A stretch of 8,462 nt of DNA from an uncultured Lachnospiraceae bacterium (GTDB taxonomy: Bacteria > Bacillota > Clostridia > Lachnospirales > Lachnospiraceae). The translations under genes were made by a program, and so were the position numbers. The DNA lies in assembly GCA_910585605.1 (NCBI GenBank), contig CAJUFL010000092.1:1-8462 (forward strand), in the 5' to 3' direction. Positions 1 to 4,759 of the stretch are shown piece after piece (within the stretch, counting starts at the first letter, position 1; each line of letters opens with the position of its first letter). The notes under the pieces are model-generated. The model saw only the letters and a list, made by a program, of their open reading frames with translations, was not told the DNA's origin and did no database searches.

Positions 1-167
1 ACGAGGGCTACACCGTTCCCGACGAGGACTACGGCGGATACGAGGGCGGCGACGAGGGCTTTACGGCAGACGACGCGGATACCGACGGATATGACGAAGC
101 CGAGGCGGAGACCGAAGCGGCGGACGGCAACGAGTTCGAAAGCGGCGACGACGACACTTTCGTATAA
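1..167 (+). CDS. C-terminal end of an unidentified protein with an acidic tail (partial)
   Basis: The reading frame is open from the window edge (first full codon at 3) to TAA at 165-167 and gives 54 residues. The stretch is dominated by Asp, Glu, Gly and Tyr and ends in DDDTFV, a typical low-complexity acidic tail. Codons mostly end in G or C, and base composition is far richer in G+C than the rest of the window, so this is probably the host chromosome outside the island. A strong terminator follows 13 bases after the stop. Such tails occur on many housekeeping proteins in Clostridia; with no folded domain visible I cannot name the gene. Confidence 0.75.
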   Translation, partial: EGYTVPDEDYGGYEGGDEGFTADDADTDGYDEAEAETEAADGNEFESGDDDTFV

Positions 168-180
168 CAACAAAAAACAT

Positions 181-214
181 AACCCCCTCCCAATCGGGAG
201 GGGGTTGTTTTGTT
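181..214 (+). terminator. Intrinsic terminator
   Basis: Perfect 11-bp stem (181-191 with 196-206, AACCCCCTCCC pairing GGGAGGGGGTT), a 4-base AATC loop and then GTTTTGTT. It closes the transcript of the upstream acidic-tail gene. Confidence 0.93.
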
Positions 215-444
215 AAGTTTGTACGGATATAACCCGTTACTTTTCCGCACTTGCGCCGTTCGAAAGCGCCGCAAAGTTTTTGCACGGATTTTCAAGCCTG
301 TTATTTGGAATTACAATAAACCTTATTTAATAATAGACAACCGAAAACATTAACCTCGGCAATAAACCGTATCTTTAACCTGACAGAACTTCATTCTGTA
401 ACAAAAATATAGTTTGTGCCCGAATCCGCGCGGGAAAAGATTTT
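215..444. other. Intergenic stretch with no supported gene
   Basis: No open frame with a ribosome site and no tRNA-like fold was seen on either strand. The only structure noted is a 6-bp hairpin (383-388 with 394-399, ACAGAA/TTCTGT) without a U-tract, so I do not call a terminator for the minus-strand gene that ends at 445. Base composition falls here from the GC-rich edge toward the AT-rich island. Confidence 0.6.
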
Positions 445-930
445 TTAAATTTCTATCATAGTCGTAAGGTTAGCTCTGTCAATAGCAACTTGCAGCTTAC
501 CTATTTTCGTGTGAAGGGATTCCATGTCGGACAATACTTCGTCGGGGTCGTAAAGACACTCGGTGTATTCGAGAACGCCGTTTGCGGTTATCCGCCTCGA
601 CAGCTTGCTGTAATTCGATAAAACTTCCATTTGACTGTACTCTTTATTCAACTGGGCAAGGTAAACAAGCGCTTCGCCTATCGTAATTTTGAAGCCGTCG
701 ATAATGGCGGTACAGTTGCTTTTGGCAAGCGCGTGCTTAATTTTGCGGATACGCTCGTCTATTTCGGCAATCTTTTTGCGCGTTTCGCAGTAATTATATT
801 TGCATATAACTTTTTCTTCACCTTCCTTATACGAAAGGCGGCTGCGATTATCTTCGTTATAAATAACGGCTTGTCTTTTTTGCTCCAAATCCTTAATAAT
901 TTTCATTGCCTCGCTATTGCAAATTTTCAT
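445..930 (-). CDS. Conserved coiled-coil protein of unknown function
   Basis: This 161-residue protein starts MKICNSEAMK. ATG at 930 is chosen because GGGAG lies 9 bases before it on the minus strand; an upstream TTG at 960 keeps the frame open but has no ribosome site. The sequence is mostly charged helix: residues 1-22 and about 48-70 (ETRKKIAEIDERIRKIKHAL) look like coiled-coil, followed by a TIGEALVYLAQLNKEY segment, then a third helix ending IGKLQVAIDRANLTTMIEI. From memory, similar proteins of about this length, beginning MKICNSEA and ending near IDRxNLTxxIEx, are annotated as hypothetical in many Clostridia. It is monocistronic with its own promoter and is transcribed away from the defence genes. 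It may be a host gene flanking the island. No function is assigned. Confidence 0.85.
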   Translation of the reverse strand: MKICNSEAMKIIKDLEQKRQAVIYNEDNRSRLSYKEGEEKVICKYNYCETRKKIAEIDERIRKIKHALAKSNCTAIIDGFKITIGEALVYLAQLNKEYSQMEVLSNYSKLSRRITANGVLEYTECLYDPDEVLSDMESLHTKIGKLQVAIDRANLTTMIEI

Positions 931-962
931 TATCCGTTTCTCCCTAATTTTATTGCGCAATT

Positions 963-991
963 ATTTTAACACATCAAAAATTAAAAGTAAA
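963..991 (-). promoter_or_regulatory. Promoter of the coiled-coil gene
   Basis: On the minus strand, TTTACT (986-991), a 17-base spacer and TAAAAT (963-968), with TG plus one base directly before the -10 (extended -10). Transcription would begin near 956, about 25 bases before the chosen ATG. Confidence 0.7.
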
Positions 992-1088
992 GCAGTAAAT
1001 TAATTTTACAGTTCAACCGTATTTAAGATCTATTAATCCGTTTTGAACCTGAGAATGACTTAGTCAGAGGCTTAAAAACAAATTTTAC

Positions 1089-1132
1089 AACCACAATATA
1101 TAGTGTTTAATAAACAATAATAACCACAATAT
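1089..1132. repeat. Pair of 11-bp direct repeats
   Basis: AACCACAATAT occurs at 1089-1099 and again at 1122-1132, with starts 33 bp apart, close to three helical turns. The pair brackets a possible plus-strand extended -10 box (TGt-TTAATA, 1104-1112). It could be a tandem binding site; no function is established. Confidence 0.5.
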
Positions 1133-1171
1133 CTGCTAATTTCGATGATTTTCAATTTTTAACTCCCATAT

Positions 1172-1210
1172 TGCTCCCAAATGATTTTACGTCGTTTGGG
1201 GGCATTTTTT
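1172..1210 (+). terminator. Terminator-like hairpin without an obvious upstream gene
   Basis: Bases 1172-1185 pair along their full 14-base length with 1191-1204 (three G-T wobbles), around a 5-base loop, then TTTTTT at 1205-1210. It has the form of a plus-strand intrinsic terminator, yet no plus-strand gene lies between 970 and 1171. It may end a short unannotated RNA, or guard the repressor gene from incoming transcription. Confidence 0.6.
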
Positions 1211-1242
1211 ATCTTAATTTTGGAAGTTCAGGTAAACAAATT

Positions 1243-1292
1243 TTGAATGACGGACTAAAAATGCTTTCAACCTGCTTTTGTCCGTCATTCAA
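1243..1292. repeat. 13-bp perfect inverted repeat
   Basis: TTGAATGACGGAC (1243-1255) is matched by its exact complement at 1280-1292. The stem can extend by AAAA/TTTT (1257-1260 with 1276-1279) past one bulged T, giving a 17-bp hairpin. There is no U-tract, so it is not a normal terminator. Confidence 0.75.
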
Positions 1293-1296
1293 TTCC

Positions 1297-1319
1297 AATT
1301 TGGGAGTAACTCCCAAATT
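1297..1319. repeat. 23-bp near-perfect palindrome
   Basis: AATTTGGGAGT (1297-1307) and ACTCCCAAATT (1309-1319) are exact inverse copies around a single A. A palindrome with no loop favours a DNA-binding or recombination site over an RNA hairpin. A related string ACTCCCA occurs at 1162-1168. Confidence 0.75.
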
Positions 1320-1351
1320 TAGCGTCAGCCCAAAAAGTTGTGAAACATTTA

Positions 1352-1387
1352 GGAAACAAAATTGAGGCAAAAACCCCGATTTTGTTT
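1352..1387. repeat. Bipartite dyad element, copy A
   Basis: GGAAACAAA at 1352-1360, 17 bases, then GATTTTGTTT at 1378-1387. The halves form an inverted repeat (AAACAAAAT/ATTTTGTTT) that continues inward with one wobble and one mismatch to GG/CC around the loop CAAAAA. The same two half-sites at the same spacing recur at 4701-4736 on the fic promoter. This copy lies about 50 bp upstream of the -35 box of the repressor gene. It could be an operator, a structured element or a module boundary. Confidence 0.6.
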
Positions 1388-1430
1388 ATTGCTAATTTTT
1401 TTTAGTAAAATTTTCCAGAATTCCCCAAAA

Positions 1431-1467
1431 TTTTATTGACAAAATAAAAATAATATATTATCATATT
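1431..1467. promoter_or_regulatory. Possible operator dyads on the repressor promoter
   Basis: Two short inverted repeats overlie the promoter: TTTTATT/AATAAAA (1431-1437 with 1443-1449) across the -35, and AATAT/ATATT (1452-1456 with 1463-1467) across the -10. These are plausible sites for autorepression by the HTH protein, but in such AT-rich DNA they could also arise by chance. Confidence 0.3.
1436..1464 (+). promoter_or_regulatory. Promoter of the repressor-peptidase operon
   Basis: Perfect TTGACA (1436-1441), 17-base spacer, TATCAT (1459-1464). The predicted start is near 1471, about 25 bases before the ATG of the HTH gene. Confidence 0.87.
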
Positions 1468-1495
1468 GGTAAGTAAGCCTAAAGGAGATTGAAAG

Positions 1496-1801
1496 ATGGA
1501 AAAGATAGGCGATAGAATGATGGAATTAATGAAAAGGACGGATTACACTCAAAAGGAATTGGCTTCAATGGTAGGCGTTACAGAAGCAGCAATGTCAAGA
1601 TATTTAAGGAATGAAAGAGAACCTCGAATGGAGGTTATAGCAAACTTAGCAACGGCACTAAATACTACATCAGATTATTTAATTAATGGTACAGAAGATG
1701 AGATTGGTTATAGTTACATAAAGAAATTAGTTGCACGAGGAAAATCCGCGTGGACGGAAAAAGAGAAAAAAGAACTATTGAGGTTGTTGTTGGATGATTA
1801 A
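1496..1801 (+). CDS. XRE-family (Cro/CI-type) helix-turn-helix repressor, CapH-like by context
   Basis: A 101-residue protein; ATG at 1496 follows AAAGGAG (1481-1487) by 8 bases. Residues about 5-62 form a five-helix Cro/CI DNA-binding domain: TQKELASMVGV (18-28) is the first helix of the motif and TEAAMSRYLRNEREP (29-43) the recognition helix. The remaining ~40 residues are charged and end EKEKKELLRLLLDD. The stop codon overlaps the start of the ImmA/IrrE-type peptidase gene, so the two are translationally coupled. In known pairs (ImmR-ImmA of ICEs, CapH-CapP of CBASS) the peptidase cleaves the repressor C-terminal to its DNA-binding part and thereby derepresses an operon. With a CBASS downstream, a CapH-like role is the best inference, but control of a lost mobile element is an alternative. 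Confidence 0.88.
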   Translation: MEKIGDRMMELMKRTDYTQKELASMVGVTEAAMSRYLRNEREPRMEVIANLATALNTTSDYLINGTEDEIGYSYIKKLVARGKSAWTEKEKKELLRLLLDD

Positions 1802-2366
1802 TTGGGAAAAAGAACTAAAAATTATAATGCCTGAGCGCGTTTATAGGAATATTGAAAAACTTGCAGTAAATTTATATCAAGATTTAAAAATCAGGGATAC
1901 TGCATTTGATGTTTTTAATGTCGCAGCTAAAAAAGGTTATATACTTATCCCCTATTCTTCGTTAAATAAAAAGATACGGGAATATTTAAGAACTAATGGA
2001 TATGATGCCGTAAATTATTATGATGCAAGGACTAAACGCTATGTGATTATTTACGATGATAAACCTTCATTGCAAAGACAAAGATTTTCTATCATGCATG
2101 AAATTGGGCACATTTTATTGGGGCATAAACAAGAAAGCGATTTAGCAAGAATACAAGCAAATTATTTTGCTGCTTATGCTTTAGCTCCAAGTCCATTAAT
2201 TCATTTGTATGATATTGAAGACTATGTTGAATTGGCAGAGGTATTCAATATCTCTCAGGAATGTGCAATGCTGTGTGCGTCAAGGTACAATAATTGGTTG
2301 CAGTACGGAGATAAAAAGTTCCTTCCTTATGAGGAAGAACTGATTAAACTCTTTGATGTGGCTTAG
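1794..2366 (+). CDS. ImmA/IrrE-family zinc metallopeptidase, CapP-like by context
   Basis: A 190-residue protein whose ATG overlaps the end of the HTH gene; GAGG at 1780-1783 precedes it. The signature HEIGH at 102-106 (His102, Glu103, His106), followed by LLGH, is the gluzincin zinc-binding and catalytic helix of the COG2856 family. The following helix, QANYFAAYALAP (121-132), matches the usual EAxxFAAxLLxP, but the position where the third zinc ligand Glu is normally seen carries Gln121; activity should therefore not be taken for granted. The family cleaves partner XRE repressors. In CapH-CapP pairs that guard CBASS operons the peptidase is switched on by single-stranded DNA. The C-terminal ~50 residues are helical, as is usual. 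It is cytoplasmic, with no signal or membrane segment. Confidence 0.9.
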   Translation: MINWEKELKIIMPERVYRNIEKLAVNLYQDLKIRDTAFDVFNVAAKKGYILIPYSSLNKKIREYLRTNGYDAVNYYDARTKRYVIIYDDKPSLQRQRFSIMHEIGHILLGHKQESDLARIQANYFAAYALAPSPLIHLYDIEDYVELAEVFNISQECAMLCASRYNNWLQYGDKKFLPYEEELIKLFDVA

Positions 2367-2386
2367 ATTGCTTTTTTGGAGGTTAA

Positions 2387-2425
2387 ATGATAAGACTTAA
2401 AAATTATAAATATAAAAGGACATAG
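2387..2425 (+). pseudogene. Possible stub of a lost third operon gene
   Basis: GGAGG at 2378-2382 is followed four bases later by ATG and 12 codons, MIRLKNYKYKRT, then TAG. The ribosome site is better than that of the peptidase gene, yet the frame stops just where the minus-strand RNA cassette begins. MIRLKNYK resembles the opening strand of SMC/OLD-like ATPases, which often starts M(K/R)(I/L)xxLxIxNFK, but twelve residues are too few to identify it. It may equally be a chance ORF or a leader peptide. Confidence 0.25.
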
Positions 2426-2446
2426 AAAATTGCAGTTTTCCATGCC
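2408..2446 (-). terminator. Intrinsic terminator of the minus-strand small RNA
   Basis: Read on the minus strand: GGCATGGAAAA (2446-2436), loop CTGCAA, then the matching arm (2429-2418) with one bulged U and one G-U pair, followed by TTTTATATTT. It is strand-specific, because the plus strand has no T-tract after the hairpin. Confidence 0.72.
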
Positions 2447-2482
2447 CTATGACACAATAACTTTTCGGTATTATGTCCTCAC
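2408..2482 (-). ncRNA. Candidate ~70-nt structured small RNA
   Basis: A near-consensus promoter (2489-2517) and an intrinsic terminator (2408-2446) on the minus strand enclose only about 70 nt with no ribosome site. The predicted RNA begins near 2482. Its 5' part AGGACATA can pair with the 3' TATGTCCT, while the same bases can instead pair with TATTGTGT (ACAuAAUA/UAUUgUGU); the terminator arm competes with the first pairing, so two mutually exclusive folds are possible. The RNA is convergent with the peptidase gene but stops before reaching its stop codon, so it is not antisense to that coding region. I do not recognise a named RNA family. Confidence 0.5.
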
Positions 2483-2488
2483 ACATAT

Positions 2489-2517
2489 ATAATACCATTT
2501 TAAACGGCTCCTGTCAA
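2489..2517 (-). promoter_or_regulatory. Strong minus-strand promoter driving the small RNA
   Basis: On the minus strand: perfect TTGACA (2512-2517), 17-base spacer, TATTAT (2489-2494), with TGG directly before the -10 (extended -10). It is the best promoter by consensus in the window, yet no gene lies downstream on that strand for more than 1 kb. Confidence 0.82.
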
Positions 2518-2566
2518 CAAAAATTTTTGGTTTTTGTTTAGTGTAAATTGGAGTTCAGTTGTTGTG

Positions 2567-2599
2567 TCTGCTTGTTTCTTCGTAGCAGATTTTTGTTTT
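2567..2599 (+). terminator. Probable intrinsic terminator after the repressor-peptidase operon
   Basis: TCTGCT (2567-2572) pairs with AGCAGA (2584-2589) around an 11-base loop, followed by TTTTTGTTTTATT. The stem is short and the loop large, so efficiency may be modest; it could act as an attenuator for the gene at 2658. Confidence 0.45.
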
Positions 2600-2626
2600 A
2601 TTACAAAAGTCATCACGACATATTGT
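2598..2626 (+). promoter_or_regulatory. Weak candidate promoter for the gene at 2658
   Basis: TTATTA (2598-2603), 17 bases, TATTGT (2621-2626): four of six matches in each box and no extended -10. It is listed because it follows the terminator and precedes the ribosome site AGGAGG (2646-2651). GTTCAG/CTGAAC (2553-2558 with 2627-2632) is a widely spaced dyad around it. Confidence 0.22.
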
Positions 2627-2657
2627 CTGAACACAAATTTTAAATAGGAGGCCATAA

Positions 2658-3548
2658 ATGGCAAATAAAAGATTTATATATGACGAATACGGAATAGTTA
2701 TTGCCGATTTCTTTAATATCGATTTAGCTAATGATAACAGAAAATTTTTAAACCCTTATAACATTGGACAGTTAACGCATCCTGTTGCAATAAAGGCAAC
2801 TGAAGTTGCCGTACACTTCTTTGAGCAAGTACGCCAAGAATTGTTAAGGGGTTTTGTTGCTCGTGCAGAATATCTCTTCTGTAACAGATTAACAGAACCA
2901 AAGGAACTTTGTTTTGGCTATGCAGAGAAAGGCATAGTCGGAAAAGGGATTCGAGAACTTGCTCAATTTATTATCAATCAAATATATTATATTGATAACC
3001 ATTTAATACACGAAATTAAACGTATTGAAGATATTAAACTCTTCGTTGATAATATCGGAGATGATAGAGTTAGCGATATTTATGCGAACGTAATTCGTGG
3101 CGTTTTGCTTGAATATACAGAGCAGCAATGTAATATATACGGTATACCCTTGAAACTCATGCAGAGCAAGCCATTCTGGGATAGGACTACTTCGTCTTGG
3201 ATAAGAACGAATTGTCTTCATTTTATTTGGACAGGCGACGGCAATGTAAAACTACTTGTTCCAAAATGCTTTATTGGGGGAACGACTTTTACTTATTCAA
3301 AATTGAATAGTAAAGTTATTTTATCTGAGCTGGCTCGCGAAGAGTTGCTTAACCCTGACTCAAGCATAATAAGACAGCGTAAAGATAATACACAGTATGT
3401 AACGAAGAAGGATATCCGTCAACAACTTAGCAGAAATAATATTACGCTGAATAAAGAATTTGCGAGAAACTTTGCGCTTAGCCATACAGGATGTACTGAA
3501 CAGTTAAGAGCCAAAATGGATGAGCAGAGAAAAAAGAAGGGGGTATAA
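2658..3548 (+). CDS. Uncharacterised 296-residue protein at the head of the defence operon
   Basis: ATG at 2658 follows AGGAGG (2646-2651) by six bases, an excellent start. There is no signal peptide or membrane segment. The N-terminal third includes a helix-rich LLRGFVARAEYLFCNR. The most conserved-looking segment is DIKLFVDNIGDDRVSDIYAN (126-145), followed by a helix to EQQCNIYGIP (155-164), an aromatic patch PFWDRTTSSWI (172-182) and the strand KLLVPKCFI (198-206). I have an impression of uncharacterised bacterial proteins with the same order (GxDRxSDxxxN, YTxxxC, GIP, W-rich patch, LLVPK), but can give them no name; the acidic residues followed by a strand ending in Lys are only loosely nuclease-like. 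The C-terminal ~80 residues are basic. Five bases separate it from the next gene. Its function is unknown; effector or accessory factor are both open. Confidence 0.88.
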   Translation: MANKRFIYDEYGIVIADFFNIDLANDNRKFLNPYNIGQLTHPVAIKATEVAVHFFEQVRQELLRGFVARAEYLFCNRLTEPKELCFGYAEKGIVGKGIRELAQFIINQIYYIDNHLIHEIKRIEDIKLFVDNIGDDRVSDIYANVIRGVLLEYTEQQCNIYGIPLKLMQSKPFWDRTTSSWIRTNCLHFIWTGDGNVKLLVPKCFIGGTTFTYSKLNSKVILSELAREELLNPDSSIIRQRKDNTQYVTKKDIRQQLSRNNITLNKEFARNFALSHTGCTEQLRAKMDEQRKKKGV

Positions 3549-3553
3549 GTGAA

Positions 3554-3904
3554 ATGATGAAATTTATTTTTGAATTATTAACCAGTCCTTTAGGATTACC
3601 TATACCTTGGTACATTGAATATATAATTTTGCTTGTTGTAAATACAGTCGCATTTAAATTAGCGTTTGCTGCAGTTGGAGAACTGTACTCAGACAGTATT
3701 ATTCACGGTAAAAAAACAGGAAGTATATTGCACTGGATTATTAGGATCTTAGCGTTCTTTGTTCTATGGGCAGTTATTTACGGTTTGATTGCTTTTGTGA
3801 AATTATGTATTTCACATTGGATTTGGGTTGTTAGCATTTTGGGCGCAATAATTGTATTTTCGTTATCAATTTTAATAACCGTAAAACTATGCAAAAAAAG
3901 ATAA
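3554..3904 (+). CDS. Small three-helix membrane protein
   Basis: 116 residues from ATG 3554 (a second ATG follows at 3557), preceded by a G-run (AAGGGGG) serving as ribosome site. Three hydrophobic helices are visible: about 20-41 (WYIEYIILLVVNTVAFKLAF), 58-83 and 89-110, ending in the positively charged KLCKKR, which suggests a cytoplasmic C-terminus. A loop at 43-56 (ELYSDSIIHGKKTG) joins helices 1 and 2. There are no catalytic motifs. It is tightly packed between the unknown 296-residue gene and the 252-residue gene, so all three are probably co-transcribed. Small multi-helix proteins act as membrane-disrupting effectors in several anti-phage systems, but its context does not decide whether this is one; it lacks a recognisable sensor domain. 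Confidence 0.82.
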   Translation: MMKFIFELLTSPLGLPIPWYIEYIILLVVNTVAFKLAFAAVGELYSDSIIHGKKTGSILHWIIRILAFFVLWAVIYGLIAFVKLCISHWIWVVSILGAIIVFSLSILITVKLCKKR

Positions 3905-3916
3905 TGGGGGTTTACA

Positions 3917-4675
3917 ATGGAAAAATTGCAAAAAATATTAAAAGCTAAAACATATTTGGAGTGTATGGCTCATTCAATTGACCCTATTACCCAAGAAGAA
4001 ATTGAGGATCCAATTTTACAGAAACAGGACATCAAGGAAATGTTTCAGTACATAGCTTCTTTATTGGATGAAATAATTATGAACAATGGGGAAGTTATAA
4101 ATGTTTCGGCTCCTATTGAATTTAAAATTGAAAAAATTAATAAAAATTTAATTGTAGTTTCAGATCAACCGATTCAAATTAGCGGTTTGGTAAAGCGCAT
4201 CAATAAACAAATAGATAAAACTAGAATGGAATCATTTAAACAGTCAATTCTTACTGAGTGGCTATTGCAAAATGGTTATTTAAATAAGGAGAAGAAACCT
4301 GTATTAAAAGATATAACTATTTACTCGACAACAGAATCTTCAAAAAATATTGGGATTATGGAACAAGATAGAATTAATTTCGAAACAGGAGAAATAAAAA
4401 AGGCTATTATTTTAACTAGAAAGGCGCAAGAATTTATTGTGAATAATCTTGAAAATATCATAGGTATTACAGAGGAAATAAGATCGCCTAAGGATAGTGA
4501 TAATTATCCTGAACTAGCTATGGCTGGTCAAAAATGGACAAATGAAGAACAGGAAAGTTTAGTTCATGAGTTTTCTGAAAAAGGATTAACGATAGAACAA
4601 ATTGCTCGGATTCACCATAGAAAGGTTGGCGGAATAAAAGCAAGATTGAAAAAAATAGGTTTAATAGAAGAATAA
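3917..4675 (+). CDS. Unnamed protein with N-terminal helical 'IDPIT' segment and C-terminal SANT/HTH-like module
   Basis: 252 residues; GGGGG (3906-3910) lies six bases before ATG. Residues 1-55 are helical and contain IDPITQEEIEDPIL followed by DIKEMFQYIASLLDEII; this resembles the '(I/V)(D/N)P(I/L)TGE...L..p.i.raLf....L' module attached to varied bacterial proteins. The centre (60-190) is mixed alpha/beta with no motif I can name. Residues 205-252 (QKWTNEEQESLV, then IEQIARIHHRKVGGIKARL, then KIGLI) match the W-T-x-E-E... IAxxHxRxxGxIxxRLxxLGLI pattern of a small SANT/HTH-like domain that usually ends helicases, nucleases and related nucleic-acid proteins. It is cytoplasmic and probably nucleic-acid associated. 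Twelve bases follow the membrane-protein gene; an 84-bp regulatory gap follows before fic. Confidence 0.85.
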   Translation: MEKLQKILKAKTYLECMAHSIDPITQEEIEDPILQKQDIKEMFQYIASLLDEIIMNNGEVINVSAPIEFKIEKINKNLIVVSDQPIQISGLVKRINKQIDKTRMESFKQSILTEWLLQNGYLNKEKKPVLKDITIYSTTESSKNIGIMEQDRINFETGEIKKAIILTRKAQEFIVNNLENIIGITEEIRSPKDSDNYPELAMAGQKWTNEEQESLVHEFSEKGLTIEQIARIHHRKVGGIKARLKKIGLIEE

Positions 4676-4696
4676 AAATTGTTTATTATTGATATT

Positions 4697-4742
4697 ATTG
4701 GGAAACAAAGTCTTATCAAAAGTCTTGATTTTGTTTCCCAAT
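4697..4742. promoter_or_regulatory. 13-bp perfect dyad on the fic promoter; bipartite element, copy B
   Basis: ATTGGGAAACAAA (4697-4709) and its exact complement (4730-4742) are separated by 20 bases. The right arm covers the end of the -35 box and most of the promoter spacer, as expected for an operator. Between the arms is a tandem AAAGTCTT (4708-4714 with its preceding A, and 4719-4726). GGAAACAAA and GATTTTGTTT within it recur at the same spacing at 1352-1387. There is no U-tract, so it is not a terminator for the preceding gene. Confidence 0.7.
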
Positions 4743-4753
4743 TATGTTATGCT
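4725..4753 (+). promoter_or_regulatory. Extended -10 promoter immediately before fic
   Basis: TTGATT (4725-4730), 17 bases, TATCCT-like box TATGCT (4748-4753), with TG plus one base (4745-4747) directly before it. The expected start point is about seven bases downstream, which is the A of the fic ATG at 4760. Each box has four of six consensus matches, supported by the extended -10. Confidence 0.5.
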
Positions 4754-4759
4754 ACTGGT

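Noticed and set aside
29..295. Open minus-strand frames over the GC-rich start
   Set aside because: They run through the perfect terminator and opposite the acidic-tail gene, with low-complexity Ser/Arg/Pro translations that mirror Asp/Glu/Gly codons; no credible domain or supported start.
931..960. TTG start adding ten residues to the coiled-coil protein
   Set aside because: No ribosome site before it, whereas GGGAG is well placed for the ATG at 930, and the extension covers that site.
631..969. Plus-strand frame opposite the coiled-coil gene
   Set aside because: Shadow of the minus-strand gene, which has a ribosome site, a promoter and a sensible protein.
1171..1390. Frames on both strands through the hairpin cluster (64 codons plus, about 58 codons minus)
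   Set aside because: No ATG with a ribosome site; the frames run through the hairpins and the translations show no recognisable domain. A decayed gene fragment cannot be excluded.
2397..2486. 29-codon minus-strand ORF (ATG at 2486) across the small-RNA cassette
   Set aside because: Its ATG lies only 3-5 bases past the -10 box, before the expected transcription start, it has no ribosome site, and the frame runs past the terminator.
3003..3221. Minus-strand frame inside the 296-residue gene
   Set aside because: Antisense shadow with no start signals.
4697..4742. Dyad as an intrinsic terminator for the 252-residue gene
   Set aside because: No T-tract follows on either strand, and a promoter overlaps the right arm.
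4679..4759. TTG start extending fic by 27 residues
   Set aside because: The extension reads through the perfect 13-bp dyad and the promoter, and MNNKILETM is the natural family-type beginning.
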